From contig JAJFPB010000004.1 of assembly GCA_020881915.1 (NCBI GenBank), positions 1,550,001-1,614,000 of the forward strand: a stretch of 64,000 nt of DNA, in the 5' to 3' direction. The position numbers were made by a program, and so were the translations under genes. The first letter of the stretch is position 1, and each line of letters begins with the position of its first letter. This DNA is from Paramyrothecium sp. XJ0827. Lineage: Eukaryota > Ascomycota > Sordariomycetes > Hypocreales > Stachybotryaceae. Below are positions 1 to 10,962 of the stretch, in pieces. The notes below the pieces were generated by a model. The model was not told where the DNA came from, searched no databases, and was given only the letters and a program-made list of their open reading frames with translations.

Positions 1-894
1 TCTCTGTACGCTGCCGAACCAGAAGGCAGCTCACCGTTGACCTTCGTTCTGACCGGCAACTTCACTCAGCATGCAGTCATGGCCAGGGGTGGGAGCGGCG
101 GCAGCATCGAGTACAAAGAATACTTTGACGCTCTTGCGTCGGTTCTTTCCGACTATCCTACTCTTCTCCAGTCTTCCACCTTCGTCTTCGTGCCAGGCGA
201 CAACGACGGCTGGGTATCGTCCATCACAGCTGGAGCATCGGTGCCTTTGCCCCGCAAGTCAGTTCCGGACATGTTCACGTCGCGGATCCGCCGAGCATTC
301 GCTACTGCCAACGCAGAGGCCGGGAACAAGACAGAAGGCACAGCCATATGGACGACGAATCCAAGCCGCTTGTCGCTGTTCGGGCCGAGCCACGAACTTG
401 TGCTGTTTCGAGATGACCTCTCCGCTCGCCTAAGGCGAACGGGTGTGAACTTGACACGTAAGACGAGTGGTTCCGCGGACAGCGGTAACCCTCAGATGGA
501 TGAGGTGGATGCGTCGCAAGCTTCAGAAACCATGGATGTGGACGTCGAATTGGAGACACCAGCAAAGCCAGCTAACGGCACGGCGCCTTCTACGCCACAC
601 GATATACTCGCTGCGCAGAGACTCGTCAAAACCCTCCTCGACCAAGGGTACATGGCTCCCTTCCGACAGTCCATCCGGCCTGTGCACTGGGACTACGCCA
701 CCGCGTTGCATCTCTACCCCTTACCGACCGCTCTTGCCTTGATAGACACCACGGCGCCGACGTTCTGTATAACATACGAGGGCTGTCACGTCATGAACCC
801 GGGCAGCGTGCTGGTCCCTGGTCGCAAAGGGGTGGGCCGGTGGATTGAATACCGGCTGGGACGGTCTGGGAAGATACGAGAATGCACGTTTTAG
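1..894 (+). CDS. DPB2: DNA polymerase epsilon subunit B (3' part)
   Basis: C-terminal ~297 residues of the second-largest subunit of DNA polymerase epsilon, the leading-strand replicase. The frame is open from base 1, so the gene starts outside the window, and it ends with TAG at 892-894. The fragment has the inactive calcineurin-like phosphoesterase fold of the B subunits: a TGNFTQHAVMARGG segment, then STFVFVPGDNDGW, where the metal-binding histidines of true phosphatases are degenerate, as is known for this family. An acidic, low-complexity insertion (MDEVDASQASETMDVDVELE, about 160-180 residues into the fragment) comes before the C-terminal QSIRPVHWDYATALHLYPLPTAL block. No intron is visible in the part present. 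The identification rests on family-typical motifs and is secure; the N-terminal half cannot be assessed. Confidence 0.9.
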   Translation, partial: SLYAAEPEGSSPLTFVLTGNFTQHAVMARGGSGGSIEYKEYFDALASVLSDYPTLLQSSTFVFVPGDNDGWVSSITAGASVPLPRKSVPDMFTSRIRRAFATANAEAGNKTEGTAIWTTNPSRLSLFGPSHELVLFRDDLSARLRRTGVNLTRKTSGSADSGNPQMDEVDASQASETMDVDVELETPAKPANGTAPSTPHDILAAQRLVKTLLDQGYMAPFRQSIRPVHWDYATALHLYPLPTALALIDTTAPTFCITYEGCHVMNPGSVLVPGRKGVGRWIEYRLGRSGKIRECTF

Positions 895-1176
895 TTTATG
901 GGCGCCTCCAGCAGCTCTTGTTGCTGCGTAGGCCGCGGCTGCTCGAGCTGGGTACTGCGTATGTTCTACTTGTAATGATAATGATGATAGACGAACGGCT
1001 CATAATGCAAAGAATCCATGTTAGCTATTTGGCTGGCGGGTACGGGCAATGTAGCAGGGTTCAAGCCTTAAAACGCAACCACTTAGGCGTGTTTACTGTT
1101 CACAAGACTGTTCGCCCAGTAGATGTTCATTCAAGGGCGAAAAATGTCGAGTTTTATAGACGATACATAGATGGGA

Positions 1177-4100
1177 TCATTCTAATAATAGAGCCTCCTC
1201 ATTCAGGACGCCAAACAGCCCTTCTATTTCAGTCCTGACCTTTTTCAACTCCTCCGCGACCTGTACAGTCACGAGCGTATAAGCGTAGACTAGAGCATAG
1301 TCTTTCTCCTCAGTAACGGTCTCAGCGTCACCGGCGTCGTTTTCCAGGTTGTCCTCCATGTGTTGCCTCCGGAATTGGTGGATCTTGCCGAGCAGTCGAT
1401 CCTTAATGGTATCGACCGTAGGAATGGAATCAGTCAGTGGGTACTCAAGCATGATGCAAGATGCTAGCACTTGAAAAATGTGACAGATGCGTTGACTGAG
1501 GAGCTTCCTCTCTGGGGCGGTAATTTCAAGCAGCATGCGTTCTCCGTCGGATAGGCTGAGGCGTTTCTGCGTGATTAAACGCATCGCGTAGAATCCATTT
1601 AGGATTCGCTTGGTGGATGTCATGATTCGCCCATATGCATCGTAGGGGAAAGGTCCACGCAGTTCGAATTCCGACTGTGCTGAGCCTCTGAGGGATTCGA
1701 GTTTGAAAGCTTGATACGGTCAGCATTTGTGTTCTCAAGAGACAAAATTTCTTTGACAGTGAACTCACCATAGCGCTGGAGTGCTGCTTGCTCGCCCTCG
1801 CGCATGTAATCGGCAGTGCTATTGCTCTCCAACAGCGTCAGGAGCGGTCCACGCTTCCAAATGAGACCCAATTGAAGATATAGAACAGCCAACCCTTCCC
1901 GGAACTTGCGCCGGCCAGAAATAGGCCACAAAAGTCTACAGACGATCATGCCCCACATGATCCCTAACGTGACTGCCAATACTCGATGATATGATATCTC
2001 GAAAATAAAGGGATTTCGACCACCTTCATCATCGTCATCGTCGTCGACACTCTGTGACAGGCTGTAAGCATACAGAACAATAACATTGTAGGCCAGCAGC
2101 GTTACTCTCCCCAGCGGCGCATTCTTGAGAACCAAAATAATGTAAAAGTTCCAGAGGGCTATGACCGCCCCAAGGAAGGCAAGAACGAATGGGTTAGCAA
2201 AACTCAACAGCCAAGACACGCAGGCGAAAGTAGCTCCGATGAGAGTGCCAAGGAATCTCGAAGACCCAGACGTGTTAGAAGCCCCAGTCGTCATGCCCAC
2301 GACAATCATGAACGACAACAGGCCCCATTCGCCTCGCCAATGGTTATACACGGGACGAGTTGCTGGGATAAAGGCGAACATGGCCCAAAGTATCGCACCA
2401 ATGCCGACTTTGATCCCAAAAAGGATGTCTTCTCGCGCTAGGAAACGAAGGAATTGCAACATCTTCTGGGATGCTCGCCGGAGGAATCTGCTAGCCTGTG
2501 GTGCAGCATCCCAGCTAAATGTGTCTCGTTGCGTAACCATCGTTGTCGGGATACCTTTCGGCAACGCTGATTTCCTGATACTCTTCACTGGTTTGGGCAG
2601 CAACAACTCATCTTCCTCGGAGTCATGGCTGGCCCTAGACTTCTGCTTCGCATTCCAGCTGAGATGTTTCCACCACATCAACCAGCGCCAACTCCTACGA
2701 GTGGTTTCCGTGGCATGTTTGAGTTCCTCCAACACATCCAGATAGGAATCCATCTCTTCTGCGACAGCTTGTAAACTGAACGAAAAATGACCGCAGGCTG
2801 CAGCCACTTCTTCGATATCTGCTTGGACCTTCTCTGACCGTGAATGGCCTAGCTCTATGCTGCGATAGAGTTCATGCAAGGCATGACCCCTTGCGTTGTT
2901 GTACAAGTCAAGAGCATCGCGAAGGCTCTGGCGCAGCTGATCATTGGCCTGGACATCGTAGATAAGGCTTTTCCCGAACGGGGACTCTCTGAGCGTCTCT
3001 GATAATGTATAAGCCAGCGACTTCATGGAGGGGCCCAGGAGTGCTATGAAGAGGGCAAAAATATCGGAGGGAACTCGGAACACAGGCGAGTTACTTTGTG
3101 TCGAATCAGATACAGACTGAACCACGGGTCGCGGCTCATCCTCTTCCTCCATGGCCTCATCGATGACAGACAGCTGCTCTATCGGTTCAGTCAGGAAAGA
3201 TGACAAGGCTCGATGCAGTAGAGGGCGACTCCCGCCTGAAGAAGTGGGATCGGGACTTCCAGGTTCGGATGGTGGAAGTTCTTTGAGAAGTGTAAATTGT
3301 GTGTCCAACGCACTGCGCAAACCCCCGATCACCTGGGAAAGCCCTTCCAGAGACTTCACTATACGCTTATCAAGGGCATAAATCTTCTCGTGGCCCAGGA
3401 AGTAATGCTCAAATTTTGCTTCCCTCAGCGTCTGTGACAGCACCGAATAAGCGCTGTTGTATTTTGCACTAACTTGTGCGTATTCAGGGGAGTTGAGTTC
3501 CTCTTCAGTTCCGTCAAGAAATCCTTTGGTGATGAAGGCAATTTTGTCACTCAGAGAGGTGGCGGCAGTGACTATTGAACCTCGGACAACCTTCCTTGCC
3601 GAAACTTGCCAAACCAGCAAATTGACAGACACTGTGAAAGAGATGCCGAGGAGGAGTAGTTTCAAGACCTGAAGTATCTTCTCACCCGAGAAATAGCCAT
3701 CCTGGATGGATTCCTCCTTAGTGAGGACACTTATCAAGGCGATAGAGGCCAGAGTAGATCCAACGTTGACCAGAGGATGATTCATCTTTTGCTTGACCCA
3801 ACCGATGAAGCCGAGACCACCGCCAATAAAGACAATCAGCACGATAGCATGCGCGGGTGCAACAAGTCCTAGATGTGCCCGCGAGGCAATGGACACAAAC
3901 ATTGACAGGACACAGATCAGCTCTGCATAGGCGACGGCAATGATTGCAATTGAAACGGCCTCGAGCATAGAGCCCACGGTCCTTGCGGGATGGAAGTAGA
4001 CGGTAAGAGTGGCCGCAATGTGCTTTCCGTCGCGATGGCCGAGGAAGTCGGATAACGGGGGCCAGAAGGTAGCGGTGCTTCCCAGTAGATACGCCAAAGT

Positions 4101-4331
4101 GCACTTGAGCACACTGTGGCCCTCGTCCGAGTGAAGCCATGCCCATATGGCCGCAGCCTTTTTCCTGAATGATGCGGCGATTATGTGATACCTCTCGCCC
4201 GCAGTCTCTGCGTAGACGAGGGGGGTGTCCGTCTCCCCATTCCTCGATGGCGCGTCGGTCGACGTTCGAAGGGTGAATTGGCGCCGTGATCGTTCGCCGG
4301 TTCGAGGTATGACAAAAGTGCCATTCCGCAT
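1177..4331 (-). CDS. BRE4/FUSC-like multi-pass membrane protein
   Basis: Predicted 1031-residue membrane protein of the fungal family related to yeast BRE4 (brefeldin A sensitivity) and to aromatic-acid-exporter/FUSC-like proteins. Exon 1 is 4331-1769, the intron is 1768-1710 (59 nt, GTGAGT...GCTGAC...AAG) and exon 2 is 1709-1177. Splicing restores the conserved stretch RYAFKLESLRGSAQSEFELR before GPFPYDAYGRIM. There are two hydrophobic blocks, at roughly residues 75-250 and 640-815, separated by a cytosolic region with coiled-coil character. An acidic loop (DDDDDDE) lies inside the second block and a BRE4-type soluble tail follows it. An in-frame TGA shortly before the ATG at 4331 supports the start. 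Substrate and membrane location are not shown by the sequence; family annotation suggests an ER or vesicular anion/aromatic-compound transporter. It is divergent from the HAD gene. Confidence 0.82.
1710..1768 (-). other. intron in BRE4-like gene
   Basis: 59-nt phase-1 intron (donor GTGAGT, branch-like GCTGAC, acceptor AAG). Reading through it gives a premature stop at about 1620 and a false split into two proteins. Splicing joins them in frame into a conserved C-terminal domain. Confidence 0.8.
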
Positions 4332-4338
4332 CTTTCAA

Positions 4339-5680
4339 TTCATTCCCGCGTTAGCGAATTGACTGTCTCATTGCCACATATCTAGTGATAGAGGTCGTAC
4401 ATCTCTCTTGTGACCGCCTCTGGGCAGTCCAGCTCGCCCTGAGGCGCTGCTGCTCGGACTCATCGTTCCTTCTGTGAGAGGTTGACGAGTTGCCGGGGTG
4501 ACATCGTAATCAACAAGCGCGGAAGGCCATGGTCGTAAGCTCGGTCAATGGCGGGTTACACAGATGATGAAAGAGTCTCGAAGGACGATGTTTGTGCGGA
4601 GGGGCGCGGATACCTTCACGGGTTTCCTCAGGTGCGATGCGGGAAAGCAAAGGAAGCTCTTCCAAAATGCTTGGAAGTCCTTCGAGAAGGCCCAGCAAAC
4701 TTACCTTACCTTACCTTACCTTACCTTACAAGTAGAGTGACGACAGACGGAAAGGTACCTTGCACTAGCGCATTGGTTTGGTGGCAGTGCCGGTACCCAT
4801 TCGAGGCAACATGAGCCGCCAAGAAAGTGGAGTCGTTTTGATTAGGTGCATGTAAAGCCGAACGCACCTAAAGTCTCACCACTTGGCAGCGATGACGCAG
4901 CGACGTTTTTTTTCCATGAAACATGCGGCGACATGTTCATGGCATTGACACATATACAAGGCCGTTTCAGGGAAGAGGTCCATGTTGACAGCCGAGAGAG
5001 AAAAAAGAAGACAAAAATTTGCGTAAAATTATTTTCCAGCAGCTGTAGTATCATGTAGGCTCTTAGGTTCTCCAAGTCATCTGCAACACTGTCATTGTCG
5101 GGGTTCTCACTAACCGAAGCTCTTCTCAGGTCTCGTCTATGAGGTGCAAGTCCAAGCGATATGCAAAGCTTGATTTCACGAGGTTTCATAAAACGTTGAG
5201 TTGAATAGTCCACAAATGCGCAGACTTATTTCCAGATTGAACCCAGATGCTTTCTGTTTGCATGTTCCTGTAGATGAGGATCTAAAATGGACGACGAGGC
5301 CCATCATTCTGTTTTGGGGTTTGCTGCCTGTGTCCAGCATACCTGCCATGTCTTTCTCATCTCAGCATGCACGCCAATTTGACAGGGCTAGCGGGTTTCT
5401 CATTGCAATTGGTTGTAAAAATGTTCCGGCTACCATCGAAGGTTGACCCCAAAGATTGTCAGAGTATGGTAGAAACAGGTGGGTCGGCCATCCACGCTGG
5501 GTCTAGCAGCTTGCATTGTGGATGCCGTCTTAGTTGCACGATCTCCGCCAGCCTGGGCCTTACTCATTAAGTCAACATCTCAGCAGGTCGGTGCCAGTCG
5601 ACCAAAGCAACACAGGTCCCTATTGATAGAGCTTCCAGCTTTGTGCGAACGCCCACACTTCAACCCTCTGCAACGAATAT
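4339..5680. other. intergenic, divergent promoter region
   Basis: About 1.3 kb between the divergent BRE4-like and HAD genes. It holds a TTACC microsatellite (4701-4729). I see no coding region with family features, no tRNA-like B box and no mobile-element remnant. Confidence 0.6.
4701..4729. repeat. (TTACC)n microsatellite
   Basis: Nearly six tandem copies of TTACC. The same pentamer, or its complement GGTAA, recurs as shorter arrays at 35114-35128, 52106-52115 and 52962-52976, always in intergenic DNA. Confidence 0.95.
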
Positions 5681-5701
5681 ATGCGTCGCCTATACGCGAG
5701 G

Positions 5702-6559
5702 ATGTCGTCAACCCTGTCTCCAAAACAGTTCGCTGCGCTCCGGGATGGTGCCGTCGATTCGAGCCGCAATGTCCCCAAGTTGAAAGGGGTCGTGTTTGAT
5801 ATGGATGGCACTTTATGGTAAGCCCCCTATAGACTGTGCTTACTTTACCGAGGTGCGATGCACAGAATCCAAGCTCGCACGCTGAGTCCATGACCGTTCA
5901 CTCCTCGACAATAAGATTTAGATACGGACACTAACGCTGATTTCCCTCCCAGTCTCCCTCAGAACTATATGTTCGGCCAAATGCGCGCGGCACTTGGCAT
6001 TCCCAAGACCGTCGATATCCTTCACCACATAGAGTCCCTGCCTCCTGACCAGCAGCCCGCTGCGCAGGAATCTATCAGAGCCATTGAGAGTGAGGCCATG
6101 AAGACACAAACACCTCAGCCTGGCGTTGAAGCTCTGATGTCGTACCTTGAAAGTCGTGGCATCCGCAAAGCCATCTGCACCCGTAACTTTGATATTCCGG
6201 TGCAACACCTGTTGTCCAAGTTCCTTGGCGACTTTGTACTTCATCCCGTTGTTACTAGAGAATTCAAGCCTCCCAAGCCCGACCCCGCAGGTATCCTTTT
6301 TATTGCCAAGGACTGGGGTCTCGAGGACGGACAAGGAGTGACGGATGCGACCGGTCTGATCATGGTTGGCGACTCCATAGACGACATGACAGCAGGTCGT
6401 AAGGCTGGTGCTGCGACTGTATTGTTGGTGAACGAGGCAAATAAGGAACTGGCTGACCACGAGCATACGGACTTGATAGTCCACAAGTTGGACGATCTGA
6501 TACCCATCTTAGAAAGAGGTTTTCAAGGTCGCGAAATAATCCCCAATAAGATTCAATGA
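5702..6559 (+). CDS. HAD-superfamily hydrolase
   Basis: Predicted 240-residue phosphatase of the haloacid dehalogenase superfamily. Exon 1 is 5702-5817, the intron is 5818-5952 (135 nt) and exon 2 is 5953-6559. The splice joins FDMDGTL to CLPQNYMFG and so completes motif I, with the catalytic Asp pair at residues 33 and 35. Motif II is the ICTRN segment (Thr), motif III the lysine in KPPKPDP, and motif IV GDSIDDM with the Mg-binding aspartates. The alpha-helical cap lies between motifs I and II, as in subfamily I enzymes. A second in-frame ATG at 5681 would add seven residues (MRRLYAR) that look weakly mitochondrial; I chose 5702 but cannot exclude 5681. The substrate is unknown; relatives include fungal proteins annotated only as HAD hydrolases. 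It is convergent with the MAPKK gene, 373 bp away. Confidence 0.85.
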
Positions 6560-6932
6560 ATGCGCCGAGCTCCCGCTCAGTCGGACAAGATTCAATACAA
6601 TAGAACAGGCATATCACTCTCGAATGACAACTAATTGAGCCGCTACGCCAAAGAAATGCATTTCATCTAGCTTTCCTAATGAGCCGCCTGCATTGCTATA
6701 TGTACAGCTTGCATAACGGACAATCCAAGTATTTCAACATCCAGATCAGACCAGTTCAAAGCCACGTCTTGTGATCAAGCATTATGTGACGGCGTGAAGC
6801 GAGCGGTTTCGTAAAGATTTTGGGGAGGGTGTTGTGGAAATGCAGATGGATTTGGAGCACAGCGTGCCAACGACTGCGGGATGTGGAGGCAACCATGCTC
6901 GAGCATGACATTTACCCTCCACCTCGGGTAGC
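6560..6932. other. intergenic, convergent 3' ends
   Basis: Short spacer between the convergent HAD and MAPKK genes, presumably the two 3' UTRs. Nothing else is seen. Confidence 0.6.
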
Positions 6933-8616
6933 CTATTGACCATAACCTTGGCCAGGAGGCAAGCCGAATCTGGCCTGCCTGCGATCCTCACGACGCATAT
7001 CATCCGGTGTCTCTTTTCGTGGTGGTGGTGGGGGAAGAGGGCCTCCAGGCGGAGCTGGTCGAACGGGCAGGCTGAAGGTTGTCGCATGGGAGGTCACGGC
7101 GCCAGCACTTTCCGGGTAACCAGAAGCTTTAGGTATGGAGTTTGTGGTGATAACTCGAGGTCCAAGCCCAGGATGAGCCGAGGCAGGAGTCCGGCTACTA
7201 CCATAGCCATTGCGGGTCGGGGATCGATTAGATGTGTGTTGATCCCGGGGGGAAATAATGCCAGCACCACCAATGGGAATCTCGCCCGAAGTTGGCGTGT
7301 TAAGACCTCGGTCATCGGATTGCGTGGCGTAGGTAGGAGAATCGCTTGAACGCAACAAATCCTGCGTCGAAGGGGATAGCTGCGGAGCTAGATGGGATTT
7401 GCGGTTATCCCTTTCCATGAGGCCAACGGCCCATTCTCTGAGATCAACTGGTGTTCTTTTGGCTGCTTGCACAAATGGATCACGTTCCTATTCAATGTCA
7501 GCAAGAAACCCTCCGCGAGGTTCCGAGAGGGATACATACGAAAAGCTCCTGTGGCGTTGGCCTTTGATCCGGGTCCTTGTAAAGACACTTCTGAATCATG
7601 TCTTCCAGGATGCTTGGGAAGGCATCGCTTTTTGGAAGCTTAGGGGCAGGCTCATGTACGATTTGTTGGAGCAAATCGAGAATACCGGCTGGTGCACATT
7701 CCCCATCCGAAAGCTGCTCGCTGGCGGCGAAAGGGAATTTGCCAATAGCTAATTCCATGATCGAAAGACCGAAGCTCCAGACATCCGACTTCACTGTATA
7801 CTTTTCACCCTGGATTCGCTCGGGAGCCATGTAAGTCGAGGTTCCCACAAAAGTGTCAGCGATAGAGTTGATCAGTTCTCCGGACACACCAAAATCGCAT
7901 AGTTTGATCGAGCCGCGAGAGTTGACGAGGATATTCGAGGGTTTGATGTCACGGTGCATAATGTGGTGCTTCGTGTACAGATATGTTAAACCACCCAGAG
8001 TGGCTTCAGCAATCTTTCCCAGCACATCGACACGGACCGGACCAAAAACTCGAGATACTCTATCCAGGGATCTGCGCGGGATGTTAGAGAGGTGTAGGTC
8101 TCTGGGTTGATCAAACGTACCCGACATCCATGTACTCCATACACATAATCACATCGTTGTTGTGATTCAAAAAGGCGCCGTAAAAAGTGACGATGTAGTC
8201 TGAGTGGCATCCGTGCATGATCTGAAGCTCTCGTACGATTCGCCTTCGCATTTCTTTCTTGGCTTCGACGTGGATAACCTTACTTATCATCAGTGAATGA
8301 AGGACGGTTAAGTCAAGGAGGTTTGGCGTACCTTGCGGGCCATGATCGTACCAGTGCTCAAATGTTTGACCTTGCTCACCGTGCCGCCATTACCCGAGCC
8401 GAGTTCTTTGAGGACTTCTAACTCCTCAGGCCGCAAGTCAAGCTTGTACTCGATGCCAATTTCTAGCTGCTCGTCTTTGTTCGCGTCATCTCTGCTGTAG
8501 TCGGCATCGAATCGGTTCGTCTCGGCTGTCGGTGGAGGTTTAGGAGCAGCAGGCGTCAGAGCAAGTCCCTTGACGTTCTTGCGCTTCATCGAGCGCGGAG
8601 CAAAAGGGTCGGCCAT
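6933..8616 (-). CDS. STE7: MAP kinase kinase, Ste7 type
   Basis: Dual-specificity MAPKK of 509 residues, the middle kinase of the pheromone/invasive-growth cascade (Fus3/Kss1-type MAPK). Exons: 8616-8332, 8278-8121, 8071-7540 and 7487-6933; introns are 49-53 nt. The N-terminus carries a MAPK docking motif, [10 protein letters not shown] (residues 11-20: basic cluster then LxL). Kinase features are the glycine loop GSGNGGTV (73-80), the ATP-binding lysine K95 at the exon 1/2 junction, HRDIKPSN (HRD 187-189), DFG 207-209, and activation-loop SIADT with phospho-acceptors S217 and T221 (the S-x3-T MAPKK signature). The tail after about residue 340 is Ser/Pro-rich and ends in a polyproline stretch, as in other filamentous-fungal Ste7 homologues. 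The GNGGTVSKV loop favours Ste7 over Pbs2 or Mkk1. It is divergent from SPT6 over 2.3 kb. Confidence 0.93.
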
Positions 8617-10962
8617 TGCGATGGAGGCGCTTGCAGCGTGCTGCTGTGAGGTGAATCTTTCGACAACTTTCTCGGCGGGGTATAAACGCTTCGGGGTCCA
8701 AGTTAAGCTTGTCGGTCTCTAACCGGCCAGTCGATGGCTGGCATTCCTTGCGGAGACGTATACGGGTCGCTGTCGACGGCGGTGTCGTTCGCTCAAGATT
8801 CCGGCACACGGAGTCAGGGTTCGTGCGTTGCTCAGGAGGTGCTGACTTTCCTCTTCCGTCTCCTGAGAGGGTTGGTGGCCAGACGGTTTGATAGTGGGGA
8901 TACCGCCGCAAAGCGTTGGATTCCTTGACTTGGGGGCACAATGAGACCTCACGCACGCGTGCGATGTTTGGTGAAGACTTTGAGCACCAGCACGCAGATG
9001 AGCTCACACGCAGCGTCAAAGATCACTATATTCGTCGGAGCGAAGTGGCGCGGTGCTCGGAACAGCTCGTAAGTGAACAGGAGATGGACTGCTACTCCAT
9101 ATAAAGCAGATCAAAGTGTCTCAATTACCCACCAGGCTATCGATGGGTGACCAGGGGGGGGGAAGGGAGAGCCTAACCGGAAGGTGGGGTTCTTAGCTTT
9201 TGGCACAGCGAGCACCAGGAGATACATCGGCTGAGGTACCTCCAGGGGCAGTTCAGGTGGTGGGCTAAAGTGAACCGAGGAAAGGTACAGAGTCGTAGGA
9301 GAATTTCACCACATCTTGCGGAGCAGGTACATTCGCGGGTGATCATCGCTAGGCGCCTTTACGTTTTACTAAGATCACCTCACTTTGATGCTAGGTAAGG
9401 CTGGTCTACCATCTCGCCATAGATCTGCGAGAAGCACAACAATATCTGCAGGCGACCGTGGACCTTGTAATTAGGGAACAAATTTGCAACGTTGACACTC
9501 GACCCGATACATCATCCCAATAAGAGCCTTGGGATATTTGTCGGCCCAAGTAAAGTCAGTGACAGACCGCCGTGTGCCACAGAGAATCCTTGCGGTACGC
9601 TTTGTGTGGTCCACTAGCGTTTGGGGTGGCCATGGCCCCAGGAATCAATGTAACAGCTTGAGGACAACCTGCTTAAGTGGAGAGTCTTGGGTTTCCATGG
9701 GGTATACACACCTTGTCTACGAAAACAATGGACCAGGCCATAACTGCAGAGATTATGAGAGCGTTACACGCCAGGTGCCCTGCCAGCTTTTAGCAAGAAG
9801 AGCCATGGTGCAAAATACAAAAATAATCCAAATAATTCAGTTGGCGGGAAACGGCTATTTCATTAATACCCCCAATTTTCAAGCTTTTTGTAATCGTGTT
9901 GAAAGAAATCATTGGTGACGGCCTGAAATATATGAGAAGGAAGCTATGCGGCTCTCTGCGTTGTTGCTCATCGGCTACTTGGCTGGCGGCTACCAAGAGC
10001 CCTACGCGCCTTGCATATCAAGCCAAGCGTTAAGAGAGGTGCGAAACAGACGTCTGCTAATCCCTCATCCCTGTCAAGGTACTTAAATGGCCATTGACCG
10101 TATCACAACGTCCCATCACTGCCTAAAATCATGAGATATTGGTGATCACACGTGTTGGTGCTGGCGCCTTGAACCTTTTAAGGATTGGCTCTTTTCAAGT
10201 TGAAAGATTAAGAACTTCAGTACCAACCTCCGGCGGCTAACGACAGGACTAAGCCTGGTTCAGTATCCATGTCCGTTGATATCACTCCTCCGATCTTCAG
10301 GTGCTAAATGCAGGGCATGGCATGTTGCTTGACTGCATTACAACTACGAAATATAGTTGATACAAGTGGCAGCCCCTCTTGGCCCTGAATCATTTGTATG
10401 AGGCACTTGTGCATGCGAGTGTGCTTGACGCCGTAAATTGCAACGAACCAAATCAAGGTTTGCCTCGTTAGTAGGAAAGGGATTCTTGAGCCTTGAGAGT
10501 GAGGTATAGTCGCACAAATTATGCGATCCTCTGCGAACGTTTTTGAATTAATTTCTTCCAAAAAAATTCCGATACCTATCTTATTCCAGGTTGCCATGAA
10601 AAACACCCAAGGTGTTTGAGACTCATTGTGCGGAAGTGGTCATTGCACACAGAATTTCCCCTGCAACATCTCAGCTTATATAATCACCTGCAAAGCGGAC
10701 TATCTATGTTCCCTACTAACCTTGTTTGGTAAGGACGAGGCTGAAGCTATGTTGCTTTCCTCTAAAAAACGAAAGACACGAAGACGAAGTTGTCGTGCTC
10801 TCCCTAATCCCAGTCACGTTGCGCGGAGCGACTAAACACACTGCTCCGTCGATTGTGCACGATACATCCGAGACGTTTGCGCGACCATTGGGGCAAACTC
10901 GTACCGGACCAAGGTCTTACCGACACCTCGATAGCTATTTCGTTCTTTTCACATACGCGAAA
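8617..10962. other. intergenic, 2.3 kb divergent promoter region
   Basis: Region between the MAPKK and SPT6 start codons. Several open frames exist (for example 9529-9918 on + and 10304-10606 on -), but they lack recognisable domains, biased composition or plausible splice structure. A short G-rich run lies near 9150-9170. I see no RNA gene. Confidence 0.5.

Noticed and set aside
1526..1771. 81-residue minus-strand frame overlapping the BRE4-like C-terminus
   Set aside because: It runs through the 59-nt intron in a different frame; splicing of the main gene explains the region.
9529..9918. 129-residue plus-strand frame in the MAPKK/SPT6 gap
   Set aside because: No recognisable feature and no promoter or intron context; length is compatible with chance.
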